The notes: generated from the sequence alone by a model not told the origin. Shown: positions 33,422-42,667, counted from the stretch's first letter. The stretch: DNA of 53,368 nucleotides from Clostridia bacterium (GCA_017620655.1 JAGAUT010000023.1:1-53368); one strand, 5' to 3'. Numbers and translations: made by a program.

Positions 33422-34484
33422 TATCTGCACCTCCTTTAAAGTATACGGGTAGGCAAACGGGGGATTTGTCGTATTGTTTTGCAACACCGCTGAGAATGTT
33501 TGCACAGGAAACAACGTCATTCATATCCGCCGTTTCAACGGAAGAATGCATGTACTTTATCGGGATAGACACAACTGCTGTAGGAATACCGAATCCGACT
33601 CTTGCCGAAACGTCGGCATTTGTGCCGGTATAGGTCATTTCATTGACAAGCTGTAATTTTTCGCCCTTTGCACATTCGGCTACAAATCTGGTGAACTTTA
33701 CGCTTGTTACTGCCGAATAGGACATCATTGCACCCTCTGAAAGCACGCCGTATTCGCCGTCGACAGAACCTTTTTCCTTTGCAAAGTTTACGTCGAGAAC
33801 TATAAGTGCATCGGGGGCAATTTCTTCGTAAATATGGTGCGAGCCGTTGCCGCCTCTTTCTTCGCCTGAGCTGAGATAGAGGTAAATATCCGTATTTTCA
33901 AGATTGCCCATTCTTTTAACAGCTTCAACCGCCGCAGCAATGCAGATTTTATCGTCAAGGCTCACGGAAGAAATCCGATTGCCGAGAAGCTCTGTAAAAT
34001 GTGGATACAGCATTGCGGGATTTCCAACGGAAACGATTTCCCGAAGGTGTTCATCCGTAAAGCCTGTGTCAACGAGAAGCTCACCTATAGCAGGAAGCTT
34101 GTCCGAGCCTGAAAGGTGCGGAGGAATTGAGGAAACAATGCCTCTTATTCTCTGCTTGCCGAGAATGAGAACTTCGCCCGAGGGCAGAATATTTGCATCT
34201 ATACCGCCGAGAGGGGCTAGTCTCAGATATCCGTCGCCGCAGATTTCTGATACGGCAAAGCCGATGGTATCGAGATGTGCATCAAAGCAGAGACGCCTTG
34301 CGTTTTCTTTGCCGCATTTTCTTGACAGAACTATACTTTTTGCTGTTGTAACATAGCCGTCTGTGAAAAAGCCGTCAGAGAACTGTGTGCACATATCCAT
34401 TATTTTTTCTGCCGACACTGTTTCATAGCCTGAAACTGTCGGTGCGTATATTAAATCTTTCAGGAAGTTTTTTAACTTTTGCAT
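33411..34484 (-). CDS. M42-family aminopeptidase (first of three)
   Basis: This 357-residue protein is another full M42 enzyme with the metal ligands in FDAHLDTIGF, SVSLDDKICIA, SSGEERGGNGS, VLDVNF and KYMHSSVE. It is clearly divergent from its neighbour, suggesting different peptide specificity. It opens a three-gene block of M42 paralogues. A GTATACCTGTATAC motif lies 21 bases upstream of its start, in the 53-base gap after recD2. Confidence 0.93.
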   Translation of the reverse strand: MQKLKNFLKDLIYAPTVSGYETVSAEKIMDMCTQFSDGFFTDGYVTTAKSIVLSRKCGKENARRLCFDAHLDTIGFAVSEICGDGYLRLAPLGGIDANILPSGEVLILGKQRIRGIVSSIPPHLSGSDKLPAIGELLVDTGFTDEHLREIVSVGNPAMLYPHFTELLGNRISSVSLDDKICIAAAVEAVKRMGNLENTDIYLYLSSGEERGGNGSHHIYEEIAPDALIVLDVNFAKEKGSVDGEYGVLSEGAMMSYSAVTSVKFTRFVAECAKGEKLQLVNEMTYTGTNADVSARVGFGIPTAVVSIPIKYMHSSVETADMNDVVSCANILSGVAKQYDKSPVCLPVYFKGGADNGL

Positions 34485-34505
34485 GATAGTTCCTTTCGAT
34501 TAATC

Positions 34506-34519
34506 GTATACAGGTATAC
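34506..34519. repeat. 14-bp motif GTATACCTGTATAC (exact), between recD2 and the M42 genes
   Basis: Exact copy in the short intergenic gap. Here it is extended by CTG so that CAGGTATACCTG (34511-34522) is a perfect 12-base palindrome. It lies about 20 bases upstream of the first M42 start codon. Confidence 0.8.
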
Positions 34520-34537
34520 CTGCTGTATCGGAAGCCG

Positions 34538-36784
34538 TCAATCTTCCTTTTGGGAATATCTTTTGTTTTTTACCGACACAAGCATTCTGCAAAGACCCGT
34601 GTATCTGGGATTTCTTCTCGCGTTTGAAACCATTTCGGAGACGGTTTCGCTTCGTCCCGCAAGTATTGTAAGCTTTTCTGCTCGGGTTACTGCGGTATAG
34701 AGCATATTTCTTGACAAAAGTCCCGGCGGGCAGTCCATAAGCGGTATGATTACCGACTTATACTCCGATCCTTGGCTCTTGTGAACCGTAATTGCATAAG
34801 CATGCTCGATATCATCAAAGGATGAGTAGTCGAGAAGAGCCTCTCTTCCGTCGTCGAATTTTACGGTAAAGCTCTGCTCGCCCTTGTCAATCTCGGTAAT
34901 GATTCCTATATCTCCGTTGAAGATGCCGCAGCCGCGTTTGCCGTCGTCATCCTGCCATTCTATGTCATAGTTGTTGCGGACAGCCATGATTTTGTCGCCC
35001 TTTCGGAAGACTGTCTCGCCAACCTTGTGTTCAAATTTATTTACAGCAGGGGGATTGAGTATTCCCTGCATCAAGGCGTTGAGGGAAACCGTACCTGCTT
35101 CGCCTTTACGCGTCGGGCAGATAATCTGTATATCCGAAAGACTGTCAAAGCCGTATGCCTTTGGAAGTCTCTGGGTACAAAGTTCCGAGACAAGGCTTCT
35201 CAATTCCTGCGATTTGTTTCTTTGCAGGAAAAAGTAGTCGCCCTTGTTGTCTGCGACGGGCATTTTGCCGTCTTTTATAAGATGTGCATTGGTGACAATG
35301 CTGCTGCCCTGAGCCTGACGGAAAATGTCATTAAGCCTTACAGACATAAAGCATTCGCTTTTTATCACATCGCTGAAAACTTCGCCTGCGCCGACGGGAC
35401 TTAACTGGTCGGCGTCGCCTATAATTATAAGTCTTGCTCCGGGTCGGATTGCTCTGAGAAGCGAGCAGAAGAGGAAAACGTCAACCATGGATGCTTCGTC
35501 TATGATGATTGCCTCTTCGTCGAGAAGGTTGTCCTCGTCTCTGCCGAAGATTGCACTGTCATCGTCGCCGCCCGTACTTTTGCACTCAAGAAGTCTGTGG
35601 ATGGTGCTTGCCTTGTGACCTGTCGCCGCACTCATTCGTTTTGCGGCTCTGCCCGTAGGTGCTGCAAGGCAGAAGGGAACATCAATTTTCTGAAGAAGTG
35701 CGATGATTGCGCGGATTACTGTTGTTTTACCGGTGCCGGGTCCGCCTGTAACCACCACAACGCCTCTGGTTATGGAGCTTTTTATGGCGTGTCTCTGAAG
35801 AGGAGCGAATTCAAGCCCCGATTCATCTTCCACCCTGTCTATCTCTTCATCGATATTGTCAATCGGAATATTGGTTGCCGCCTCATCAAGAAGCAGCATT
35901 TTTTCTGCACAGTATTTCTCTGTGCGATATACGTTTGAAAGGTATACCTGTATATCTCCCTCTGAACTTTTTACTGCAACAAGCTCGCCGCACTGGGAAA
36001 GCTCTGCAATAACCTCTTCAATATCCTCACGGCTTACAAGCAAAACCGTGCTTGTCCGCGAAAGAAGAGTGGAAAGAGGCACGCAGCAATGTCCGTTTCT
36101 GTTAAGCTCCAGAGACAGCATATATTTTATACCTGCCGAGATTCTCTCGTGGCTGTCGTTTGCAAAGCCGATTTTCATTGCCATGGCATCCGCCTTTTCA
36201 AAGCCGATGCCGTCAAGTTCCTCACAGAGAAGGTAAGGATTGTTTTTGAGAACGTCAACCGAAGCATTGCCCCATTTTTTATATGCTTTAAGTGAAAGTC
36301 TCGGCGACAGCATACCCTCAAAGTAGAGCATAACCTGACGCATACCGTACTGATTGCGAAAGCTCTCGGAAATCTCGGCAACTCTTTTTGGAGAAATACC
36401 TTTTATGTCCGAAAGATATTCCGGATGCTCCTCAATAACCTTGAGGGTTTCGTCGCCGTATTTATCAACAATTCTCTTTGCAGTAACAGGGCCTATTCCC
36501 TTGATTACGCCTGAGGAAAGGTAGGACAGTATTGCCTCGGTTGTGGCAGGAAGCTCACGGCGGTAGTTTTCAACCTTGAACTGTTCGCCGTAGGTGGGGT
36601 GGTTTACCCAGCTTCCCTCGGCAAAGATGTATTCGCCTTCGGAAATTCCGGGAATACAGCCAACAAGGGTGATTTGTTCACCCTCGCAGTCTATGGAACA
36701 TATGCAATATCCGTTGTCGGGATTTGTATATGTTATATTGTCTACCAATCCCTTGACGGTGGATTTTTCAATGCTGTTTTCCAT
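34538..36784 (-). CDS. recD2: ATP-dependent DNA helicase RecD2
   Basis: This 748-residue SF1B 5'-3' helicase is the RecD2 type that acts without RecBC. It has the N-terminal OB-like and helix-hairpin-helix region (SYLSSGVIKGIGPVTAKRIV). Walker A is VTGGPGTGKTT near residue 347, and motif II is IIIDEASMVD. The C-terminal motifs include YAITVHKSQGSEYKSV and NMLYTAVTRAEKL. The length is typical. RecD2 helps replication-fork and mismatch-repair processing in Bacillus. A one-mismatch GTATACCTGTATAC motif at 35942 encodes IQVYL. It lies between thrC and the M42 genes. Confidence 0.96.
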   Translation of the reverse strand: MENSIEKSTVKGLVDNITYTNPDNGYCICSIDCEGEQITLVGCIPGISEGEYIFAEGSWVNHPTYGEQFKVENYRRELPATTEAILSYLSSGVIKGIGPVTAKRIVDKYGDETLKVIEEHPEYLSDIKGISPKRVAEISESFRNQYGMRQVMLYFEGMLSPRLSLKAYKKWGNASVDVLKNNPYLLCEELDGIGFEKADAMAMKIGFANDSHERISAGIKYMLSLELNRNGHCCVPLSTLLSRTSTVLLVSREDIEEVIAELSQCGELVAVKSSEGDIQVYLSNVYRTEKYCAEKMLLLDEAATNIPIDNIDEEIDRVEDESGLEFAPLQRHAIKSSITRGVVVVTGGPGTGKTTVIRAIIALLQKIDVPFCLAAPTGRAAKRMSAATGHKASTIHRLLECKSTGGDDDSAIFGRDEDNLLDEEAIIIDEASMVDVFLFCSLLRAIRPGARLIIIGDADQLSPVGAGEVFSDVIKSECFMSVRLNDIFRQAQGSSIVTNAHLIKDGKMPVADNKGDYFFLQRNKSQELRSLVSELCTQRLPKAYGFDSLSDIQIICPTRKGEAGTVSLNALMQGILNPPAVNKFEHKVGETVFRKGDKIMAVRNNYDIEWQDDDGKRGCGIFNGDIGIITEIDKGEQSFTVKFDDGREALLDYSSFDDIEHAYAITVHKSQGSEYKSVIIPLMDCPPGLLSRNMLYTAVTRAEKLTILAGRSETVSEMVSNARRNPRYTGLCRMLVSVKNKRYSQKED

Positions 36785-36824
36785 TAAAGCTTTTTCCTGC
36801 CTTTGCCGATGCTGTTAATTTTAA

Positions 36825-38309
36825 TTAAAATGAAAGAACCTCTGCGAGAAGCGATTCGTGGCTTTTTTCAACCGACTTTGTAAATCTTACCGACTTGCCG
36901 AAGAGTGTTGCGAGGGGTGCAGGAACTTCTGTCTTTGTGATTTCGGAAAGTGTGTCGAGAACTTCCTTCATGTCGGAGGGGATGTCTTTACCGAGGGACT
37001 TGAGAACATCTGCCGCAAACTTGTAGGGACTTGCTGTGGATGCCACGATGTTTTTGTAACCTGTGTTTTCGTCCTTTACAAAGTCAAGAGCCGCCTTTAC
37101 TGCAACTGCTGTGTGGGGGTCGCAGATGTAGGAGTATTTATCAAATGTGTTTGAGATGGTCTTTGCACAGTCTTCTTCGTTACAGCAGTAAGCCGCAAAT
37201 TCGGACTTAATAACAGAGAGAACGTCATCTTCAACAGTGTAAACGCCCTTTTCGTTCAAATCCTTCATATACTTTGTTGTCTTTTCTGCACCTGCGATGA
37301 AGTAGAGAAGACGTTCAAGGTTGGAGGAAATGAGAATGTCCATTGAGGGAGACATTGTTGTGTAGAACTGTCTGTTTCTGTCGTATGTACCTGTACGCAG
37401 GAAGTCTGTGAGGATGTTATTGGAGTTTGAAGCACAGATAAACTTATTTACGGGAAGTCCCATTTTCTTTGCAAGGTATGCGGCAAAGATGTTGCCGAAG
37501 TTACCTGTGGGAACTGTGATGTCAACCTTTTCGCCGAGTTCAATGTCGCCTTCGTTTACAAGGTCGGCATACGCTGAGATGTAGTAAACAATCTGAGGTG
37601 CAAGGCGTCCCCAGTTGATGGAGTTGGCACTGGAAAGGAAAGAACCTGCCTTGTCAAGCTTTGCCTTTGCCTCTGCATCTGCGAAAATCTTCTTTACGCC
37701 TGTCTGGGCATCGTCAAAGTTGCCCTTGATTGCGGTAACACAAACATTGCCGCCTTCCTGGGTTGCCATCTGCATCTTCTGCATATCGCTTACGCCGTCT
37801 TCGGGGTAGAATACCATAATCTTTGTGGAATCTACGTCCTTGTAGCCTTCAAGTGCCGCCTTGCCTGTATCGCCGCTTGTTGCAACGAGAATATATGCTG
37901 TTCTCTGTTCGCCTGTCTTTTTGAGAGCAAGGGAAAGAAGACGGGGCATAATCTGAAGCGCCATGTCCTTGAATGCACAGGTAGGACCGTGCCAGAGTTC
38001 AAGCACTCTGAGGTCGTCACCGATAAGCGAGCTGACGGGTGCTGCAAAGTCGCCGAAGCCTGTGTCATATGCTTTCTGTGCACAGTCGAGAAGCTCGTCG
38101 TATGTGTAGTCTGTGAGATAGAGAGAAAGAATTTTTGCGGCTCTTTCGGAATAGGGAAGAGTGCCGATTTCCTTGATAAAGTCAAGGGAAATTTCGGGAA
38201 TGGATTCGGGAAGGAAAAGTCCGCCGTCGTCCGCAATGCCCTGCTTGATAACCTCTGCCGAGGTCTTTGCCTGGTTTCTTTCGCTGTCTCTTGTGCTGTA
38301 GTAATTCAT
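36825..38309 (-). CDS. thrC: Threonine synthase
   Basis: ThrC (494 residues) converts O-phosphohomoserine to threonine using pyridoxal phosphate. The N-terminus MNYYSTRDS is the typical opening of the long (yeast/E. coli) form. The PLP lysine is Lys114 in GPTCAFKDMALQ. The phosphate-binding region is ATSGDTGKAALEG, and SINWGRLAPQ and VPTGNFGN follow. No homoserine kinase or dehydrogenase is nearby. AAGGA precedes the ATG at about 10 bases. Confidence 0.97.
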   Translation of the reverse strand: MNYYSTRDSERNQAKTSAEVIKQGIADDGGLFLPESIPEISLDFIKEIGTLPYSERAAKILSLYLTDYTYDELLDCAQKAYDTGFGDFAAPVSSLIGDDLRVLELWHGPTCAFKDMALQIMPRLLSLALKKTGEQRTAYILVATSGDTGKAALEGYKDVDSTKIMVFYPEDGVSDMQKMQMATQEGGNVCVTAIKGNFDDAQTGVKKIFADAEAKAKLDKAGSFLSSANSINWGRLAPQIVYYISAYADLVNEGDIELGEKVDITVPTGNFGNIFAAYLAKKMGLPVNKFICASNSNNILTDFLRTGTYDRNRQFYTTMSPSMDILISSNLERLLYFIAGAEKTTKYMKDLNEKGVYTVEDDVLSVIKSEFAAYCCNEEDCAKTISNTFDKYSYICDPHTAVAVKAALDFVKDENTGYKNIVASTASPYKFAADVLKSLGKDIPSDMKEVLDTLSEITKTEVPAPLATLFGKSVRFTKSVEKSHESLLAEVLSF

Positions 38310-38348
38310 TTTTTATACATTCCTTTCAAAAGGGGTTAAAGTTGTCTA

Positions 38349-39296
38349 TTATAAATTCTTTAAAAAGAAATTATATGCGTTGTTATAGAAAATATTATCT
38401 GCTTGTTTTTCATCCATGCCTCTGTTTGTGAGAGCTTCAAAAAGCATGGGTGCTTTGTCTACACTTTCAAGACCGGCAAGCGGCTCTGTGCCGTCAAGGT
38501 CAAGCCCGAGACAAATGCTGTCGGGAGCAATGGATGAAAAATGTTCAATATGCGAGCAGACTGCATCAAGCACCTCTGCGGGATCAAGCGCCTTTTCGCC
38601 GGGAAGTCTTTTTGCAAGGTGCTTTCCCACAAGATTTATGCCGCAAATACCTCCTGCTGAAACTATGGTTCTAAGCTGAACGTCGGTGATGTTTCTTCTG
38701 TGGTCGCAGAGAATATGGCTGTTTGAATGAGAGGCGATAAACGGCTTTCGAGCCTTGCCTGCAACGTCCCAGAAGCCCTTTTCCGAAAGATGTGATACGT
38801 CAACGATGATGCCTAAGTTTTCGCACTCTTTCAGGACTTCAAAGCCAAAATCGGTAAGGCCGTCATCTGTGTCGTAACTTCCGCACACGCAGGAATGACC
38901 TTTCCATCCGAGGGTGAGAACACGCACACCGAATTCGTATATTCTTTCAAGCCTTGACAGGTCGCCTGCAAGAAGTTTTGCATCCTCTACCGCAAGGATT
39001 GCCGAGAGTTTTCCCTCGTTCTGTGCTTCTTCAAGCTCATCCTTTGATGTACAAAGGCTTATAAGAGAAGGGTTTTCATCAATCTGCGAACGCATTTCGG
39101 TAACCGTATGCTGGAAGGTTACGAATGCTTCATCTTCTGTTTTTTCGTTGTCGCTCCAGACGGCAAATATCTGTGCCTTTTTGTCAAAGGCGGAAAATTT
39201 GTCCACCGAAACGGCTCTTGTGTTTGATAACAGGGATTCTTTGCTTTTGTAAATTTCAGAAACTGTGTCGCAGTGTAGGTCAAAAATCTGACTCAA
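38349..39296 (-). CDS. Membrane (renal-type) dipeptidase, M19 family
   Basis: This 315-residue dizinc dipeptidase cleaves dipeptides, often with D-amino acids. The first metal motif is DLHCDT (His8, Asp10). Others are AVEDAK (bridging Glu), VDVSHLSEKGF and FIASHSN, then DHRRNITD. There is no signal peptide, so it is probably cytoplasmic, unlike the mammalian enzyme. I use the TTG start at 39296, six bases after GGAGGTG; a GTG at 39305 overlaps that site. Confidence 0.92.
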   Translation of the reverse strand: MSQIFDLHCDTVSEIYKSKESLLSNTRAVSVDKFSAFDKKAQIFAVWSDNEKTEDEAFVTFQHTVTEMRSQIDENPSLISLCTSKDELEEAQNEGKLSAILAVEDAKLLAGDLSRLERIYEFGVRVLTLGWKGHSCVCGSYDTDDGLTDFGFEVLKECENLGIIVDVSHLSEKGFWDVAGKARKPFIASHSNSHILCDHRRNITDVQLRTIVSAGGICGINLVGKHLAKRLPGEKALDPAEVLDAVCSHIEHFSSIAPDSICLGLDLDGTEPLAGLESVDKAPMLFEALTNRGMDEKQADNIFYNNAYNFFLKNL

Positions 39297-39319
39297 GATT
39301 GACACCTCCGATTTTTTAT

Positions 39320-39703
39320 TTAAGATATGCCTGTGATATGGTTATGCTTTTTTACTACACCTTTGCTCGTGTAGATTTCCATTATGTCAATTCTCGGCGT
39401 CAAAGACGAGACATAGACGTTGTCTTTATATTCTTCCATGAAGAAATCTATTGCACTTTCTATTCTTGACAGTTTTACGCTGTCTACTGCTTCTGCGGCG
39501 TTAAGTCCGGAGGAGATGGAACGCATCTTCACCTCAACGAAACATATGTAGCTGCCTTTTGCGGCGATCAAATCTATTTCGCCGTGTGGTGCAGTATAAT
39601 TGCGGCACAGAATCGAGTACCCGTCCCTGACAAGAAAAAGCTGTGCAAAATCCTCTGCGGCCTTTCCTTCGGCACGCCTATTCTGCTTTCTGTTTGGTAT
39701 CAT
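39320..39703 (-). CDS. YraN/UPF0102-family putative endonuclease
   Basis: This 127-residue protein starts MIPNRKQNRRAEGKAAEDFA. It has the restriction-endonuclease-like core GEIDLIA, FVEVKMR and the family opening GxxxEDxA. The role is unknown; members have been linked to DNA processing, and the gene sits next to rnhB in many bacteria. It overlaps the end of rnhB by 26 bases in another frame, suggesting translational coupling. Confidence 0.88.
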   Translation of the reverse strand: MIPNRKQNRRAEGKAAEDFAQLFLVRDGYSILCRNYTAPHGEIDLIAAKGSYICFVEVKMRSISSGLNAAEAVDSVKLSRIESAIDFFMEEYKDNVYVSSLTPRIDIMEIYTSKGVVKKHNHITGIS

Positions 39704-40400
39704 AATACTTCTTGAAAAAGCTCCTTCTGTGTTCGGGACATAACCCGTATTTGTCAACTGCTTCGTAATGGGCTTTTGTGCCGTAGCCTTTGTGCTTTGC
39801 GAAGTTATACTCGGGATATTCCTTGTCCAGAAATTCATAGCAGTATCTGTCCCTCGCAACTTTTGCAAGAATTGATGCCGCCGCGATTGAGAAGCTCTTG
39901 CCGTCGCCGCCGATTATTGCCTTTGCGGGAAGCTGAAAGTCTCTTTGCTGATTGCCGTCAACAATTACTGCGTCGGGTTTGATTTCCTGACCGCCGATTT
40001 CTTCAATGTCCATTTTGCCGAGAGTTTCAACTGATGTAACCCTGTCAACGTAAAGTCCGTCGATTGCCTTTCTCATGGCATGAAGAGATGCCGAGAGAAT
40101 GTCGGTGCTTTCGATTTCCTCTACCGTGCTGTATGCAACGCAGTAGGAGAGAGCGTTTTGCTTTACGAGGATTTCAAGCTCATCCCGTTTCTTTTCGGTC
40201 AGTTTTTTTGAGTCATCAAGCCTTGAGAGAAGCTCATAGTCTGTGTTCTCAGTGTCGAGAATCACAGCCGCCGCATACACTCTGCCGGCAAGGGGACCTC
40301 TGCCTGCTTCATCCGTTCCGCAGACTACCCTGGCGTTCGGGAAAGCCGACTTTTCATATTCAAATGTCAAAGGCTCTTTTTCTTTAGCTTGTTTTGCCAT
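39678..40400 (-). CDS. rnhB: Ribonuclease HII
   Basis: RnhB (240 residues) removes RNA from RNA-DNA hybrids and single ribonucleotides. The motifs are GTDEAGRGPLAG (Asp30, Glu31), VDGNQQ, and ASILAKVARD. The YNFAKHKGYGT and PEHRRSFF segments are typical. The N-terminus has about 25 extra charged residues. AGAAGG precedes the ATG. It lies 33 bases after ylqF, with a GTATACCTGTATAC motif between. Confidence 0.96.
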   Translation of the reverse strand: MAKQAKEKEPLTFEYEKSAFPNARVVCGTDEAGRGPLAGRVYAAAVILDTENTDYELLSRLDDSKKLTEKKRDELEILVKQNALSYCVAYSTVEEIESTDILSASLHAMRKAIDGLYVDRVTSVETLGKMDIEEIGGQEIKPDAVIVDGNQQRDFQLPAKAIIGGDGKSFSIAAASILAKVARDRYCYEFLDKEYPEYNFAKHKGYGTKAHYEAVDKYGLCPEHRRSFFKKYYDTKQKAE

Positions 40401-40419
40401 TGCGACGCCTTCTTTCTTA

Positions 40420-40433
40420 GTATACCTGTATAC
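40420..40433. repeat. 14-bp motif GTATACCTGTATAC (exact), between ylqF and rnhB
   Basis: Exact copy that directly abuts the ylqF stop codon (40434-40436). It lies about 20 bases upstream of the rnhB start. The flanks extend the symmetry to AGTATACCTGTATACTT. Confidence 0.82.
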
Positions 40434-41486
40434 TTAGTCCAGAGTAATTCTTCCGATTTTGCCGTCACGGAATTCGTCGAGAATCATTCTTGCGCATCTG
40501 AGATGGTCTACTTCGCCGCCCGAGATAAGAAGTCCTCTCTTTTTACCGATGGCTTCAAAGATTTCGTGGGGGAGCTTGCCGTCGACGTCCTCCGCTGTAA
40601 TCTTATAGCGGTTGAACATGAGGTTGGGATATGTGTCCATAAGTTTTTGAGTAAGGAGGACGGCGATGCTTTCTATGTCGAGAATTTCGTCGCGGATTGC
40701 TCCTGTATAAGCAAGGTTGAGACCAACGCTTTCTTCGTCGAACTTCGGCCAGAGAACACCGGGAGTGTCAAGCAGGTCAACCTTATCTTCCACCGTTACC
40801 CATTGCTGTGTTCTTGTTACGCCGGGGCGGTTTTCGCTCTTTGCTTTTCTTGAGCCGTAAAGACGGTTTATAAGTGTTGATTTTCCGCAGTTTGTAACGC
40901 CGATGATCATGGCTCTCGGCACCTTTTTCATGCCTTTTGCTTCGTATCTTTCAAGCTTTTCCTTAAGAGCTGTTCTTATGGCAGGAACTATTTCGTCAAT
41001 GCCCTGACCTGTCATGCAGTCGGTGAAAATTACCCTGTGACCGTCTTTTGACAGCTCTTCCTTATACTTCTGATTTTTGGCAGGGTCGGCAAGGGCACAC
41101 TTGTTCATGATTGTGATGTAAGGCTTTTGACCTACAATCTCGGGAACCTTGGGGTTGCGGCTTGATTCGGGAATTCTGGCATCGCAAAGCTCAAGCACAA
41201 TATCAACCTGCTTGAGGCTTGCCTCCATTTCGCGAAGCGCCTTTGTCATGTGACCCGGGAACCACTGAATTACCTTTGCAACCTCTCTTGCATTACCTGC
41301 TCCGCTTGTGGCTTCCGTCTGCTTTTCGAGCTTTGCCTTGGGGTTCTTCTTGGGTCTTGAGGATGCTTCAGCCGTCTTTTTTGGCGGTGCTTTGTAGAAC
41401 TTTTTTTCAGAGCCCTGTTTTTTGTTTTTGTCTTTCTTTGCCGCGGCTTTATAGCCCGGCTTTACTTTCTTCTTTGTTTCTGCCAT
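40434..41486 (-). CDS. ylqF: Ribosome biogenesis GTPase YlqF/RbgA
   Basis: YlqF/RbgA (350 residues) is a circularly permuted GTPase needed for late 50S assembly. The order G4 (TIMNKCAL), G5, G1 (GVTNCGKST), G2 (RPGVT) and G3 (DTPG) is diagnostic. WFPGHMTKALREM opens the domain at about residue 75. It has an unusual lysine-rich N-terminal extension of about 70 residues (KKDKNKKQGSEKKF). The start MAETKKKVK is chosen because the longer frame runs into ruvB. The AGG at the centre of the upstream 14-bp motif is the only candidate ribosome binding site. Confidence 0.95.
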   Translation of the reverse strand: MAETKKKVKPGYKAAAKKDKNKKQGSEKKFYKAPPKKTAEASSRPKKNPKAKLEKQTEATSGAGNAREVAKVIQWFPGHMTKALREMEASLKQVDIVLELCDARIPESSRNPKVPEIVGQKPYITIMNKCALADPAKNQKYKEELSKDGHRVIFTDCMTGQGIDEIVPAIRTALKEKLERYEAKGMKKVPRAMIIGVTNCGKSTLINRLYGSRKAKSENRPGVTRTQQWVTVEDKVDLLDTPGVLWPKFDEESVGLNLAYTGAIRDEILDIESIAVLLTQKLMDTYPNLMFNRYKITAEDVDGKLPHEIFEAIGKKRGLLISGGEVDHLRCARMILDEFRDGKIGRITLD

Positions 41487-41490
41487 ATTA

Positions 41491-41504
41491 GTATACCTGT
41501 ATAC
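41491..41504. repeat. 14-bp motif GTATACCTGTATAC (exact), directly upstream of ylqF
   Basis: Exact copy four bases before the ylqF start codon. On the minus strand its CAGG lies at Shine-Dalgarno distance (about 9 bases) from the ATG, so the motif may double as the ribosome binding site. Confidence 0.82.
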
Positions 41505-41527
41505 GAAGTGTGCAGGCGGTATTTCCA

Positions 41528-41553
41528 CATTCCGCACTTCGCATTCCGCATTA
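41528..41553. repeat. Short tandem repeat between ruvB and ylqF
   Basis: CATTCCGCA occurs twice, 14 bases apart (41528-41536 and 41542-41550), overlapping the ruvB stop codon region. It resembles short GCATTCCGCA-type interspersed sequences seen in other bacterial genomes. No role is apparent. Confidence 0.55.
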
Positions 41554-42651
41554 AAATAGGGAAGACTGATCGGGGTTGCCCTTAATCTTCTTTTCCTGCT
41601 TGTCTGTAAATTCTCTGCCGAGGTGTTTGTATGCTCTGCGTGTAGCCATTCGTCCTCTCGGGGTTCTGTTGAGGAAGCCGAGCTGCATGAGATACGGCTC
41701 ATATACGTCCTCGAGGGTTATTGCTTCTTCGCCGATGGTTGCCGCGAGGGTGTCGAGTCCTACGGGGCCTCCATCAAAGAAATCTATAATTGCTTCGAGC
41801 ATGCGTCTATCGGTGTTATCGAGACCTAAGTCGTCAATTTCAAGCATGTTGAGTGCTGCGTTTGCTATAGGCTTTGTGATTACACCGTCGCCTTTGACCT
41901 GTGCATAGTCGCGGACTCTCTTTAAAAGTCTGTTTGCAATTCTCGGAGTACCTCTCGAACGTCTTGCGATTTCGAATGCGCCGTCTGGCTTTGCATTGAT
42001 GCCGAGAAGCTCTGCGCTTCTGACAACTATGTCGCACAGCTCTTCGTCGGTGTACATTTCTAGTCTGTAAAGGTTGCCGAATCTGTCACGCAGAGGCGCT
42101 GTAAGCTGTCCTGCTCTTGTCGTTGCGCCGATAAGCGTAAATGACGGCAGGGGAAGTCTTATGCTTCTTGCCGAAGGTCCTTTACCCATGATAATGTCGA
42201 GGTTATAGTCTTCCATTGCGGGGTAAAGAATTTCCTCAACCTGTCTGGAAAGACGGTGGATTTCGTCGATAAAGAGTATATCACCCTGCTTGAGGTTGGT
42301 AAGTAATGCGGCGAGGTCGCCTTGTTTTTCAATGGCGGGACCTGATGTAATTCTTATATCAACACCCATTTCGGCTGCGATGATTGCTGCAAGGGTTGTT
42401 TTACCAAGGCCGGGCGGGCCGTGAAGGAGTATGTGGTCGAGTGAATCGCCTCGCATTTTTGCCGCTTCCATGGAAATTGCCAGCTTTTCCTTGACCTTTT
42501 CCTGTCCCACATATTCTCCGAGGTTTTTCGGTCTGAGGCTTACCTCGGCATCTCTTTCGTCCTCGGTGTTGCTTCTTGCGCTTATAATACGGCTCTCGAA
42601 GTCGTATTCTTCCTCTTCGATGTGTGAGTTTGATTTACTGCTTTTTATCAT
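41551..42651 (-). CDS. ruvB: Holliday junction helicase RuvB
   Basis: RuvB (366 residues) is the AAA+ hexameric motor driving Holliday-junction branch migration. It has [17 protein letters not shown], Walker [12 protein letters not shown], Walker [11 protein letters not shown], sensor [10 protein letters not shown], the arginine finger RDRFG, and the winged helix ([17 protein letters not shown]). The first 35 residues are an acidic extension. GAGAGG precedes the ATG. It lies 16 bases after ruvA. Confidence 0.98.
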   Translation of the reverse strand: MIKSSKSNSHIEEEEYDFESRIISARSNTEDERDAEVSLRPKNLGEYVGQEKVKEKLAISMEAAKMRGDSLDHILLHGPPGLGKTTLAAIIAAEMGVDIRITSGPAIEKQGDLAALLTNLKQGDILFIDEIHRLSRQVEEILYPAMEDYNLDIIMGKGPSARSIRLPLPSFTLIGATTRAGQLTAPLRDRFGNLYRLEMYTDEELCDIVVRSAELLGINAKPDGAFEIARRSRGTPRIANRLLKRVRDYAQVKGDGVITKPIANAALNMLEIDDLGLDNTDRRMLEAIIDFFDGGPVGLDTLAATIGEEAITLEDVYEPYLMQLGFLNRTPRGRMATRRAYKHLGREFTDKQEKKIKGNPDQSSLF

Positions 42652-42667
42652 TATATTATATTACCTC

